A stretch of 64,000 nucleotides of DNA from Schistocerca nitens. Taxonomy: Eukaryota; Arthropoda; Insecta; Orthoptera; Acrididae. Every line of letters begins with the position of its first letter. The first letter of the stretch is position 1. The position numbers and the translations under genes are program-made. Below, one piece after another: positions 47,625 to 58,119 of this stretch. The DNA lies in the NCBI RefSeq assembly GCF_023898315.1, contig NC_064616.1, positions 294,476,934 to 294,540,933 of the forward strand. The letters run 5' to 3'. The notes under the pieces were generated by a model. That model saw only the letters and a list, made by a program, of their open reading frames with translations, was not told the origin of the DNA and did no database searches.

Positions 47625-47814
47625 AATGGTTCAAATGGCTCTAAGCACTATGGGACTTAACTTCTGAGGTCATCAGTCCTCTAGAACTTAGAACTACTTA
47701 AACCTAACTAACCTAAGGACATCACACACATCCATGCTCGAGGCAGGATTCGAACCTGCGACCGTAGCGGTAGCGCGGTTCCAGATTGAAGCGCCTAGAA
47801 CCGCTCGGCCATAG
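47625..47814 (-). mobile_element. SINE-A about 490 bp upstream of the kinase start codon
   Basis: Minus copy, slightly short at the head (ends ccgctcggcc). The exact 9 bp duplication gtattcgca is at 47616-47624 and 47815-47823. It is the nearest mobile element to the kinase promoter. Confidence 0.93.
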
Positions 47815-48119
47815 GTATTCGCAGGTTTCAAATATTCGACCCATGGATACCATTGATACATACTCTATCTGCTACTCAGAAGATACCGCCGCGGAAAAGC
47901 AGGCCATGTCCTCCGACAGGCGAAGCAACAGGTTACAGGAATTGGTGAGAAAACTGATAGTCGCAGCATTTGCCGCGACCTTAGAACGGGACAACGGTAG
48001 GAGCACCTGCGTGCAGTCGTCATAGCGTTCGTGATGACTGCGCGTGGTCGGCTCGTACTATTAATAGCAAGAACGGGCCTGCCGGCGCGCCGCGGCTTCG
48101 CTAGGGCAGTGCACAGACA

Positions 48120-48141
48120 CCGCCCGTGACGTCACGGGCGG
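48120..48141. promoter_or_regulatory. Palindromic CRE (CREB/ATF site)
   Basis: TGACGTCA at 48127-48134 is the consensus cAMP response element. The perfect palindrome extends over 22 bp (48120-48141; arms ccgcccg and cgggcgg), about 170 bp upstream of the start codon. Function is an inference. Confidence 0.7.
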
Positions 48142-48237
48142 CGCGCCGCAGCGCCTCTGGTGGGCCCGGCAGCAGCTTCAAGAAACGTCAGTTCAAGTTC
48201 AGGCGGCGTCTGCGCCGGTCACAGCCGAGCGACCGGC

Positions 48238-48258
48238 ATGCGCCTCGTCCCGACTTAG
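48238..48258 (+). other. Short upstream ORF (6 codons)
   Basis: ATG at 48238, codons for Met-Arg-Leu-Val-Pro-Thr, stop TAG at 48256-48258, 43 bases before the kinase ATG and out of frame with it. It matters only if the transcript begins upstream of 48238. Confidence 0.5.
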
Positions 48259-48301
48259 CTGCTACTCATTCGTAACGACGACTCCACCGAAAGCGCGCAC
48301 C

Positions 48302-48544
48302 ATGAGCCTCGCGATCGAGAAGCACGACAACGCGTTCAAAGGCCTCAACAGTGCCTTGCTATTGGCATGTGAGGCCGAACCAGAAGCATATAACAACAAC
48401 GACTCGCTGGACTCCGGCATCGCTGGCATCAAAGACCCGCACAGCTACAGCGGCCGCAACAATGATGCAGAGGCGCCCGTCGCGGAGTATATTGTCGATC
48501 CCACCACTCGTACGACTTATCTAAAGGGCAAATTCCTCGGAAAG
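48302..48544 (+). CDS. Polo-like kinase, first coding exon (PLK2/3-like)
   Basis: Encodes 81 residues. Positions 1-62 are a low-similarity, acidic and Asn/Ser-rich N-terminus. Residues 63-81 (EYIVDPTTRTTYLKGKFLGK) match the start of the Polo-like kinase catalytic domain, where LGK begins the glycine-rich ATP loop (LGKGGFAKC in the family; the rest must be in the next exon). The DPTT..Y.KGK pattern is closer to PLK2/PLK3 than to Drosophila Polo, so PLK2-like is favoured but not proven. The start ATG is in a good context (caccATGa). The exon ends aag|gtaaga, a consensus donor in phase 0. No exon with GGFAKC was found downstream, so intron 1 is at least 15.4 kb. Family role: Ser/Thr kinase of cell cycle, centrosome or stress/activity responses, recruited by Polo boxes (not in this window). 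Confidence 0.8.
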
Positions 48545-50259
48545 GTAAGATTTTTTTCTTTTTGTTATTTTTAAGAGCCTTTGGTTTTCGTGGCCCTGCG
48601 CGTTACCCGAAATATTATCTCGGACACTCCGCGTGAATTTGGCATTGGCATCTTCAAAGTGGAATACGGGGAATGTAGAGTAAGACGGCCGGCCCTTTGG
48701 GTTCCTTTGACAGTTGTCGTGTGTTACACCTGTTAAGCGGAGAAGCGGCAACAGGGCTGCTGGCAGGGTGGCTGTCTGGCTCCGTTGCCAGCTGCAGGGA
48801 AGACAAAGGAAGCGGCATGACGCCCCATACGAAACGTCAGAGCGGTGGCGGCCGCATCCTGTCCTACCGGGCGCTTTTTGTCACTAACACAACCTTTGTC
48901 CTTTGGGTCGGCCACCTGAGGACCTCAGCCGTGGGAATTTATGTAGCTGCCGGCTGCGGCAGACGCTCTGTGTGTGCTAACCAGCCAGTCTGTTATACAC
49001 AGCTTTACCTTAGAAAGATGGTCTGCTGCCAATCCCAAATTCTTAACTACGTTTTACATGATGCAGTGACCAGTTGATGGGCAGTCCGTAGTTTGTATAC
49101 ATAAAGGCTCTCAGACGTTTAAGATGTGCCTGGTTACGGGTAATTTTCATAGTAAACATATCACAGTTGCGTAATTCACCCTCATCTGCAAAAGAAAATA
49201 TTGCTATAAATTTATAAAGGTATTGGTAATGAGTTTTGTAAATAGTTGTAATCTGCATGCTCTAAAAGTTTATTTTAACTATGCATGCAAGAATATGTAA
49301 CCTGTGATACTTTGAAATATGCATTTTTGTAAAATATTTACATTGTGGAATAACACAACTGTTGTACATTTCGCATCGCTATTTCGTCGGTAAAACTCGG
49401 AGGGCTAAGGATAACACGCGGGTCAGGTAGACACAAATGAAGCACGGAGCCCCACCAGAAAACATGCAGGCTTTGATGCTATCCTACATGCAAATAAAAC
49501 ATAATTTAGCCGAATTTTTGTAATCGTAAATTAGTATTCCCACGAGGTGCAGTAAGATCGACAACTATTACATGTGTATCCCAACAGGTGGCGTATTTAA
49601 TGTTATTGTTTCAGTACTCAGGATTTTCTCGGTGCTTTAAAGAAAAGGTAAGTCACAACTTCTGCAACCCAAAAGCTGTACAGAGGAGGAATTGGCGTTG
49701 TTATAAAGGCAATACAGATTTTAAACTTCCCTCGAAAATCATTCTAAAAGTAATGGAAAACGCAGTTCTGTCCAAGGACTCTGAAACAAAGAGCAATTCG
49801 TTGGGTGAGGTTTTTCAGTTATGCTCGAAGTAGTTTGATGTGCGACTGCCGAGCTTCCGCTGCCAAGTTCAAAGGACGCCAGCCATTTAAATACCGCTGC
49901 AAGCAGCTTACCGATACGGAACACGGCAGAGCGCTCAGTATTTTAATTCTATCGTCGAATGTAAATGATTTCATGGTGAAACTGAACTGATGATCCTTGA
50001 ATTTTTTTCAGCGTTTTGACTGTAGGCTTCCAGCGAAGAAAGTTGTTGTATTTTTTTCCAAATAATAACAGTTTGGTACCGCTCTCTACGCTGTAGTCCT
50101 AAATTACGCAAATCTTTTCACATGTCCAGAATTCCTACAGACAGTATTTATTTGAAAGTGCTTACCATAACCAAGCCTTGGGCCTTCCGCTAAAATTTTT
50201 ACCCCATACACTTGTTAACGTTATCAAATTCTCTTCCTACATGCCTGAGAATTTTAAAT
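48545..50259 (+). other. Start of kinase intron 1, no other gene seen
   Basis: Begins at the splice donor. GC content falls from the CpG-rich start to AT-rich sequence by about 49.1 kb. ORFs here carry no recognisable domain. The intron continues past the window end, and all features downstream of this one lie in it unless they are independent. Confidence 0.55.
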
Positions 50260-50445
50260 CTACTGAACCCTCCTTATGTAGTCAATTCGTGCCATAAATT
50301 TTTCTCCCCGATTTGATTCAGCATCACTTATTATCAGATCTACCCATTTAAACTTAAGTGATCTCCTTTAGTATCACTCTTCGAAGTCTATTTTCTTCTT
50401 TCTATAGCGCTTATCGTCCATGTTTTATTTGCGTATAAGGGTAAA
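50260..50445 (-). mobile_element. LINE-B fragment (region after the reverse transcriptase)
   Basis: ccccgatttgattcagcat, gatctacccatttaaactt, cttcgaagtctattttctt and tatcgtccatg match, on the minus strand, the LINE-B C-terminal region, as recalled from consensus. Both ends truncated. Confidence 0.6.
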
Positions 50446-51199
50446 AGCAGTATGCGATGCGACTTTATGCGTGACGCTATAACCATAACAGGCGAGTGTT
50501 AGCTCTGTTAAGTACAATTAAGACATTTCGTTGGTATTGGAAGGTATATTTTTTTCGAATATTTCACCAATAAAAAAGCGTCTTCGGCTGTCTTCTTTCT
50601 TTATTGCTTGGTGAAGTGAAGCAGCTGTAATTGACGCGCATAATTTGAAACTGACAGGGAAACCGGAGTTAGTTAAGATCGCATATTGAAATGTTCCTAA
50701 ACTGCTCCACGTATGTGCAAGTGTTACGCACATGTCAAAAATCATATATTAAGTATAAAAACTCGGCTCCTAAGTGTCACCCCTTATCTCTCAGTTGTGT
50801 CGAGAGACTGATCCGTGCGGAACACAAGGTAACAATTGTGTTATGAGTTGGTGAAACCAATGAATCTGAATTCGAAATAAGGGTTGTCGTCACAGATTGA
50901 TCTGTAGCGTAGCCCTATATCTACGTTCAGTCCATATTTAATCTACATTTTGCCATGAAAGCGACAACTGCAAAGTGAATACAGAAAGTTCGTTGAATTC
51001 GTTATGGATGAGTATTTTGGTGCATACAAGGTACATACATCGTACATAAATTACGAAAAATGTAACGACGTCACTACGGAACTTGCACCAAAATCTCTGT
51101 AAGAATACGAAGAAGATACTAACACGCCAAATAGTGAGAACAGAATCGTAGAAATTGTTTTCATACTGACTAATCTGTATGTTAGAGCTAGTGCTCTGG
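50446..51199. other. No recognised content
   Basis: Intronic AT-rich sequence. Nothing recognised. Confidence 0.4.
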
Positions 51200-51664
51200 G
51201 TGTCGTTCAGCTCTGTTCATGTCACTGTGTGAAAGTGCTGCACCTCTGTCAGAAGTGCTGGATTCAGTTCGAATGAGCTCATTCAAGGGCATGGGCAGTC
51301 GCTGCCAGTACGCATTGATTTAAATGGGAAAGATGAAAATTTGTGCTAGCCCGGGATTCGAACGCGGGTTTCTTCCTCAATTGGCAGATGCATTGATCAC
51401 TGCGCCACCCGGACACAATGGCCATAACAAATGCATGGACTACCCTAGCACGTCTCCCGTCAGACCCAAATTCTCAACTTACCCACACATCACTCATGTA
51501 GTGCCCTTTGCCCATTATCCTCATTACTCGCGGCATTTCACCGGTTCCCATAAAAGTTCGAGCCTGATATGCATGTGCACTGAAGAGATCAATTGGTCGT
51601 CCTCGCCGTAATTATGCATGTGGTGTGTGTTCTTTCGTACGGACATGTCCGAAAGAACAGATAT
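51200..51664 (-). mobile_element. SINE-E: long element with internal tRNA-like promoter and palindromic 5' end
   Basis: Minus strand. The tRNA-like region is at 51348-51416 (gtccgggtggcgcagtgat on its own strand; B box gcgttcgaatcc). The 5' part lies at 51417-51664 and ends in a hairpin-like palindrome gttctttcg...cgaaagaac (51629-51657). The 3' body extends to about 51200. The tRNA-like head is internal rather than terminal, which is unusual for a SINE. Confidence 0.6.
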
Positions 51665-51778
51665 ATATGAAATGGATCTTCCTGCTAGTACGGTGAGAGA
51701 CTCGATATGGAACCCTTGCTTTTTGTGGACAACTGTGCCTTCTCAGTATACCTGGGTTGTCGACTAAAAAGCTTTAAG

Positions 51779-52960
51779 GGCCCTACACACGCACCGACCG
51801 ACCGACCGACCGACAAATTGGACGTGTGAGGCGTTTTGGCTTACCGTCCGATGAATTTTTCTTAGCGGGATGTTGGACGGGTAGTACCACACGACAGGCA
51901 ACACCGCCCCCCCCCCCCCCAACCGCCTACGCTTCACCCAACAAATTCTGCCATGTGTAGCGTTGTCTTTTGTCTTTCCAAGTGCCCGACGAAAGTTCGC
52001 CTTTTGTAGCGCACGGGACTAAATGCTGTTCTACAGACTGCGAGGCGGACGTGTTTCTGAAGAAATTAAAACTAGAGAGTTCGTGGGACACGTCGTGCGA
52101 GGAGTGTAGCAATAGTAATGAAAGAAATGAAGCATTTGTACATTTTTAACGAATCCGTAATGGCTTGTGTAGCGCATAGAGTAAAAGGTGTGTATTTTAT
52201 GAACAAAAGTCCGTCTGCCGTATGTATTTAGGTTTGTAGGTTTTATTTCCAATACTTGCCAGAAATGAAAACTAAAAACCGAAATGCAACCAAATTAAAT
52301 CTGAGATTTTATATCCAATACCTATCGGAAGTAAAACCTAAAAACGGAAATATAGTCAATGGACGTCATTCAGACTTGCTTCATCGTTGTAAGTGTTGAA
52401 GTCCAGCCTATATCCAAGTCTTCTGCTATGACAAACAAAGTGTGCGATTTTTTCAGTACTAACAGTTGCTGAATGCTTCATTGCTTATATATCCGTTGTA
52501 TTTCTTAAATGATGTGCGCAGTCACGATTTGTAGTAGTCTTCTCATTTGAAATAAATTTCTCAAATTTACAGGGACATCTTTTGTTTTCCTTTACCACGA
52601 TGTATTTCCTCAGGCAACTATAAATCACATTGCAGGTGTCAGGAATAATTTTAGATAATTTCGGGGATACAGCAGCACTAAATTCGAGGTCCTCTTAACT
52701 TCTGCGAGTGGCTAGAAAACGTAATGCAGCTAACAGCCTCTCCTTGCAGCTGAAAGCCTCTCTGACTGTTCCTTTTCTTTAGGAATTGTTTGATGGTCAG
52801 CAGCTCCGAAATGCAGGTTCCATCCATTCCTAGATAATTACGGAACTCATTAGTTCCCAGCTCCTAAACAGAGGGTGGGTGAACTTCTGTCTTTGCATTA
52901 GCCACTTGTTTGTCCACAGCTTCCTCTCCACTTTTTTCCTTCTAAAACAGCCAAGGTAAG
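51779..52960 (-). pseudogene. PIF/Harbinger transposase relic
   Basis: The left end GGGCCCTACACACGCACC follows TAA at 51776-51778, as expected for PIF/Harbinger ends and 3 bp targets. The minus strand codes from about 52950 leftwards: RKLWTNKWLMQRQKFTHP, a WMEP-like block, REAFSCKERLLAALRFLATR, EDLEFSAAVSPKLSKIIP and CNVIYSCLRKYIV. This is the typical N-terminal half of Harbinger (ALP1/HARBI1-like) transposases. The catalytic DDE half is decayed or deleted left of about 52450. Right end not found. Confidence 0.65.
52233..52358. repeat. Two-unit tandem repeat, ~68 bp period
   Basis: ggttttatttccaatacttg...ctaaaaaccgaaatgcaa at 52238-52291 is repeated with changes as gattttatatccaatacct...ctaaaaacggaaatatag at 52305-52355. 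Confidence 0.7.
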
Positions 52961-53238
52961 CCCCAAATTTTCTTTGTGTAAAACCAAACGGGATCTCGTA
53001 AAACATAAATTAAATGAACTTAAACAAAACAGGACGGCGCCGTAGTCGCATAGTGCAGTCGGTCAGGACTGCCACGAATTAGGTCGTTCCTTCGGTCTGC
53101 CGATAATTTGATACGTGATACGTATGTATTGGCCTGTACTCTGACTACATGTCCCTCTCACCTTTGCGAACAACCCACTTCTGCTTGTTGCAGAATGTTA
53201 GGTCAGTGTGTTCGAATAAAAAGACCGCATCTGTTGCA

Positions 53239-53349
53239 GGTATTTACTTTAAAATTTGCGCGTTTCGCGGTAGTGGCGATCTTCAGAATGTACAGAAATT
53301 CTGGAGATGCCCCACTGGAGGGAGACGCGTCAATTTTAAAGTAAATACC
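53239..53349. repeat. Small foldback element
   Basis: GGTATTTACTTTAAAATT at 53239-53256 is inverted at 53332-53349 (aattttaaagtaaatacc), each followed inward by cgcg-type sequence. About 75 bp loop, no coding capacity. Could be a tiny MITE. Confidence 0.7.
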
Positions 53350-53480
53350 GCCAATAGACACTGTTTCTGATTTGAAAATTGGATTATGTTCCTGAACCAG
53401 GCCGGAAATGGAATGAAGAAATATGTTTAGACCACAATAAGTTTTAATATACACATCATACAGTGGCTGGAGATGGACTT

Positions 53481-53683
53481 GCCGGCCGCGGTGGCCGAGA
53501 GGTTCTAGGCGCTTCAGTCCGGAACCGCGCTGCTGCTACGGTCGCAGGTTCGAATCCTGCCTCGGGCATGGATGTGTGTGATGTCCTTAGGTTAGTTAGG
53601 TTTAAGTAGTTCTAAGTTCTAGGAGACTGATGACCTCAGATGTTAAGTCCCATAGTGCTCAGAGCGATTTGAACCATTTTTTT
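53481..53683 (+). mobile_element. SINE-A, full length
   Basis: Plus copy, gccggccgcggtggccga to gaaccattttttt. The exact 11 bp duplication gagatggactt is at 53470-53480 and 53684-53694. Confidence 0.95.
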
Positions 53684-53694
53684 GAGATGGACTT

Positions 53695-53883
53695 CAGACT
53701 ATTGCTAACTTCATCTACATACTGTAATACAAAATGGTGAGCTTGTGTCTTCGTAAGAAATGTTTTCCAGCATCCAGTATTTGCGTTAGGGGGCTGAGAA
53801 TTCTCATTTTGAAATTGGTTATAAAATCCTACAGGTAAATGCCTCAGAAGAAATTCCTCATATTCAGTATTCGTGTCCACCAT
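53695..53883 (-). other. Unrecognised ORF interrupted by SINE-A
   Basis: The minus frame starts MVDTNTEYEEFLLRHLPVGF and continues YNQFQNENSQPPNANTGCWK to about SNSLKSIS, where the SINE-A at 53481-53683 interrupts it. The composition looks protein-like (mixed, few low-complexity residues), but I do not recognise the family. It may be an exon, part of the Harbinger-related material nearby, or chance. Confidence 0.3.
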
Positions 53884-53889
53884 TAAAGC

Positions 53890-54537
53890 GCCATTCCTGC
53901 AGTGGCAGAACTCCGACGGAACCTAAAATACCATGATGGCGTCTTGAACAGAATCGATGTGACGCCATGAAGTTTAACAGCTCCCAAAGTAGTGTCGGCT
54001 GCGTATTTAGCTCATTGGCCCGGGAACATCACTTGCATAAAAAGTTGAATAAAGCCAAACTTAAAGCTAAATGGTTTGTGCAGATTTCCCCGCAGCTAGT
54101 AAGATATCAAAGCGCAGTGTCCCTTTAGCACCATGGAAAATTTACAGCTTTCCGATTCACTCCTCCATTACTATGCATCAGTAGCCCACCACACCCGCTA
54201 GGTGAACATAGATTTTTCATTGGGATAACACCCATGGTGCAGTTTTAATGAGGAGTGTGACGAATCGACAGTAAAAGGCGATGATTAAATATTTCTCAAA
54301 TGTTGTTGGAATGATGTTGACCGAATCAGTGTTTTCAATGTATTAACTGTCCCTGTAAAAGTTTTTCCGTCATGTGAACACGAGTAGAACTGATTTTCCA
54401 GTATCAAGAGACTTGCTACGATATAGTTAACTTGCCGACAATCTATCAGTAAAGTTACACATTTCTCGACTGAGTCTTATCAGTATTTTGTCCCATTAAT
54501 TTATTTTCGAGCAGGCTCATCAGATGGTGTCACAGGA

Positions 54538-54540
<3 letters not shown>
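53890..54540. other. No recognised content
   Basis: No motif or repeat family recognised. Confidence 0.35.

Positions 54541-54620
<80 letters not shown>
54541..54620. repeat. (TC)n(AC)n compound microsatellite
   Basis: About 25 TC units then about 14 AC units, uninterrupted. Same dinucleotide pair as 33541-33641 on the opposite strand. Confidence 0.98.
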
Positions 54621-54624
<4 letters not shown>

Positions 54625-55859
54625 CAGTATTTAGGTGCCTTTTAACACCGATACACACCTAGGTAAACGTTCCATCAGGCGAGCAAACTTCTCCAATAGG
54701 GCCCATTTTAGTACCAGATTCAGTATTAATCTGCATCTAGGACGTGTTTCTGTGTGCGCAAGGTGAGCTGGCAGAGCTGACTACAGAGCCAGCGGTTGCG
54801 CCTTGCTGAGTAATCGCGGCCAGCTGTTACGTGGCTTCCTTCCGGCGCCTGACTCACGTTACACGGGATATACTGCAGCCGCTGCCAACTGCTTTCTCAT
54901 TTCTCAGATGGTCATATGCATCATCTTCTAGGTTTTTTAATATAAAGGTCTCACATTCTATGACATTTCACTCGCACTACCCCACGTAGAAAGCTTCTCG
55001 GGTGTTTCAGCACGACAAAATCAGTGGAAATGATCGAAAGAGTACGCAGACAAGAAAATTCATTTATTAGTATCTTCATGATGTAAACAAGTTTTGAGCG
55101 TTAACAACTTACAATACCACAGCGTGTTTCGATGCTTCGCTACACATCAACTGCAGGTGTAGAACGACGTGGTTAGTCTTAGTGTAGAGCACAGACGCCT
55201 TTACACTGCTGCAGGCCAACTGCAAAAGCCTGTTTTGCACTACGTAATTCTACAGCTGAAGACTGTGTGAATCATCGAAATGCATGGTACAATAAACGAG
55301 TGACTACTACAGAAAACTTTTTTCTGTTTGTGTGTCGCAGTCCAGATGATGAACTTTGTGGACAAATACTTTGATATCCGAGTGCAGATTCACTACATGA
55401 ACATCACGTTCTTAAAGTCAACCACAAAAACTTACAGAAAAATCCGAAGTATATGCGAAATGTGTACGCAACTGTGAATAATATGACATCCTGGACAGTA
55501 TGCGACAGCTAAACAATGTTTCATCGCAATACGCGCGTGAGGAAAGATGTATAAAAAATAGTAATCGAAGAGTTTTCTAAAATAAAAGTGGAACGCGTCT
55601 ACCCCAAACGGCTATTTAGACGCAGAGACGGAGTATATACATCAAGAAGATGCCAATAACTAATCCCGCAACAAAGAAACGACGGAAACTACAAAACGAA
55701 GAATATACTCCTTCTGGAGATTTCAACGTACACGCTTGTATACAGAGCGAAAAAATTACTCATTGAAAGTGTGGTTCAATCAATTTTTGCAATATACAGA
55801 CATTTTTCAGGTTTGTTTCCATCAGGAATTGCGTGGTCCACGACCGTATTAGTGAGATT
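54621..55859. other. No recognised content
   Basis: No convincing gene. A faint ggagatttcaacgtacacg near 55717 resembles a LINE endonuclease GDFN motif but is unsupported around it. Confidence 0.35.
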
Positions 55860-56130
55860 CAAGTTGGGAGAAAGGGCAGCATCGGTTATAAATTTTTAAT
55901 CAGTTTATTGCAGATTTCAGCTACTGTGTAGCTATCTAGAGGGCAATTATATCGAAGTCTTGATGACTCATCGTAATTAAAATCGCACTTGGTACCACAC
56001 TGACATTTGCAGATAACAAACACTTAAACTTGAACATAATTGCGCTGAAGATAGCGACTTAGTAGCTGACATCCATCTGAAATAACCAGATTAAAACTTT
56101 ACGTCCGATGCTGCCTTTTCTCCTATCTTG
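55860..56130. mobile_element. Foldback MITE (~100 bp arms)
   Basis: Arm 55860-55966 (caagttgggagaaagggcag, then tttttaatcagtttatt and cagctactgtgtagctatct) is inverted at 56020-56130 (agatagcgacttagtagctg, ataaccagattaaaac, ctgccttttctcctatcttg). Short loop, no coding sequence. Superfamily undetermined; flanking target duplication not clear. Confidence 0.75.
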
Positions 56131-56365
56131 GGCACAAACATCTGTAGCAAAATTTAATTCTGGTCAGATTTTCGGTAGAAACTGGTCGTCAAAGGATGGC
56201 AACTCGGTTATGCTATCATGACATGTGCGACAAGTGTCTTCATTCAATACTGTGTAATCTGGGATCGAATGTGTTACATGAAAATATGTGAACCAACTAA
56301 CCTAATGTGATGTTACGTGATGCGCATGGTTGAGTAGGACCTGCATAACAGATCCATGAAATATG

Positions 56366-56558
56366 GTTCAAATGATCCTGAACACTATGGGACTTAACAT
56401 CTGAGGTCATCAGTCTCCTTGAACTTAGAACTACTTAAACCTAACTAACCTAAGGACATCACACACATCCATGCCCGAGGCAGGATTCGAACCTGCGACC
56501 GTAGCGGTCACGCGGTTCCGGACTGAAGCGCGTAGAACCGCACGGCCACACCGGCCGG
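56366..56558 (-). mobile_element. SINE-A, full length
   Basis: Minus copy. The exact 12 bp duplication ccatgaaatatg is at 56354-56365 and 56559-56570. Confidence 0.95.
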
Positions 56559-56835
56559 CCATGAAATATGTTTTGTAGGATAAGAAATAGGATAGAGGCA
56601 GACATGGTGTTTTTTCAGGTATGGTTTTTTCCGTCTTAAACCACCAGATGCGTTTCGTTTTTATTTACAAAGCATCTCCTGCGGTCTTACTGAAATATAG
56701 TATACACAATGTTTCTAAATTTGTCTGTTTATAGATTAAAAGCAGGTTTTCTTCATAAATTTGATGTACAATTTACTTACGGTGTTTTTCCTTCCTTTTA
56801 CATGTTTTGAAGCCCACTCATGAGTAACAGATACT

Positions 56836-56883
56836 ACCGAGCGGGATAGCGCAGTGGTTAGCACACTGGACTCGCATTCTGGA
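56836..56883 (+). mobile_element. SINE-B head fragment
   Basis: accgagcgggatagcgcag then tggttagcacactgg and ctcgcattctgg is the SINE-B head on the plus strand, cut where SINE-A (56884-57082) begins. No SINE-B remainder is seen on the other side. Confidence 0.8.
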
Positions 56884-57082
56884 CTGGTTCAAATGGCTCC
56901 AAGCACTATGGGACGTAACATCTAGAGGTCCTCAGTCCCCTTGACTTAGAACTACTTAAGCATAACTAACCTAACGACATCACACACATCCATGACCGAG
57001 GCAGGATTCGAACCTGCGACTGTAGCAGGCGCGCGGTTCCAGACTGAAGCGCCTAGAACCGCCTGGTCACAACGGCCGGCAC
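56884..57082 (-). mobile_element. SINE-A, joined to a SINE-B head and a mariner MITE
   Basis: Minus copy from tggttcaaatggctccaag to acggccggc. No clean target duplication; it sits exactly between a truncated SINE-B and a truncated DD41D-type MITE, so a deletion or template switch is likely. Confidence 0.88.
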
Positions 57083-57084
57083 TT

Positions 57085-57612
57085 CTGAATAAAAAAGAAC
57101 TTCATATGGACATATGCCATATTGCGAATGGTTTCTGAGATGGAAGTCATTTAGTATGACTTCTGTACGTTCTTCTTTAACAACTCTAAGCCCGTACATA
57201 GTAAAAACGTGTCGCATTACAACATTACACTACATTAAATTTTCTACAAAAAAGATCCTATTCATTTTTTCTCTACTATTAATATTTTGCACGAAGAGAG
57301 CGCGAGATATTGAAAATGTCGTGTGACGCGCATGCGTTGTAGTGTAGGTAGTTTTTGTACGCCAATTTGAGGTAGTTTCCCGATTTAATAGACAAGTGTC
57401 CTGTATCAAACTGTTTGTCTCAGCATCCTCTACACAACTGTGGTACATTGTGTACGACGACGGCGTTTGAATAATACTGAAAATAAGTGTACATTAAATG
57501 TGTTCTATCTCGGAAACCATTCGGAATAGGGCATATGTCCATATGGCGTTTATATTTCAGAACCACTAATACTGTCACCCCCCAAAGCATGTACCTTTCC
57601 TCCTGACAGACC
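57085..57612. mobile_element. DD41D-type mariner MITE, left tip missing
   Basis: Inverted arms: catatggacatatgccatat with gaatggtttctgagat at 57106-57137, and ctcggaaaccattc with gggcatatgtccatatg at 57511-57546. The right tip continues to gacagaccctg at 57602-57612 followed by TA, giving an end CAGGGTCTGTC like the CAGGGTGT of 22395. The corresponding left tip is absent. No transposase. Confidence 0.7.
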
Positions 57613-57613
57613 C

Positions 57614-58119
57614 TGTATAACGATTAAGAAGCCGTGCACCATACAGCACAGATTAAAATTATCAAATAATGCACCGTCTTCCAGAAGCCAAATCTCCACC
57701 TCGAGTAATGTCTACCCACAGGTAGCGTTGTTTTATCTTTTTGAATGATAATACTAATACTAGTGGGAAATGTAATCGGTGTTGCCGGATTGTTGTTCGT
57801 CGACTTTCATTTTATACCTAAAATATAACGGAGATGGAATTTAGTTATATTTTTGTATTAGTGTGCAAAGGACCGCGCTGTCGTCTCAGTGTGCGAATTT
57901 TTCTTCGCGCTTACTAGTTAATCACCATTACTCTTGGATGTTTGTACATGTTACCTGAATATAAGCACACCGACTCTGTCGAATCAGTTCAGTTGGTACT
58001 TTATAATGCTACCTTCCACTTAACAGTGGTGGGCTTGATGGCTAAGTTGGTAAGTGCCCGACTGCAATCTACAGGGCTCGGTTTAGTTGCGTAGGCTCCC
58101 GCGGCCGGTCAGATAACAT
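57614..58119. other. Mostly unrecognised; possible tRNA-like stretch
   Basis: At 58034-58066 gatggctaagttggtaagtg followed by cccgactgcaat resembles a tRNA A box and anticodon arm, but no B box follows. Nothing else recognised. Confidence 0.3.

Larger units (their letters stand above)
48040..48301 (+). promoter_or_regulatory. CpG-rich promoter and 5' UTR of the kinase gene
   Basis: Strong shift to GC- and CpG-rich sequence compared with the AT-rich surroundings. GGCGCGCC occurs twice (48074-48081 and 48141-48148) on either side of a palindromic CRE. No TATA box is visible at a plausible place. A six-codon upstream ORF lies at 48238-48258 and the main ATG is preceded by cgcgcacc. Transcription start is not determinable from the sequence. 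Confidence 0.65.
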
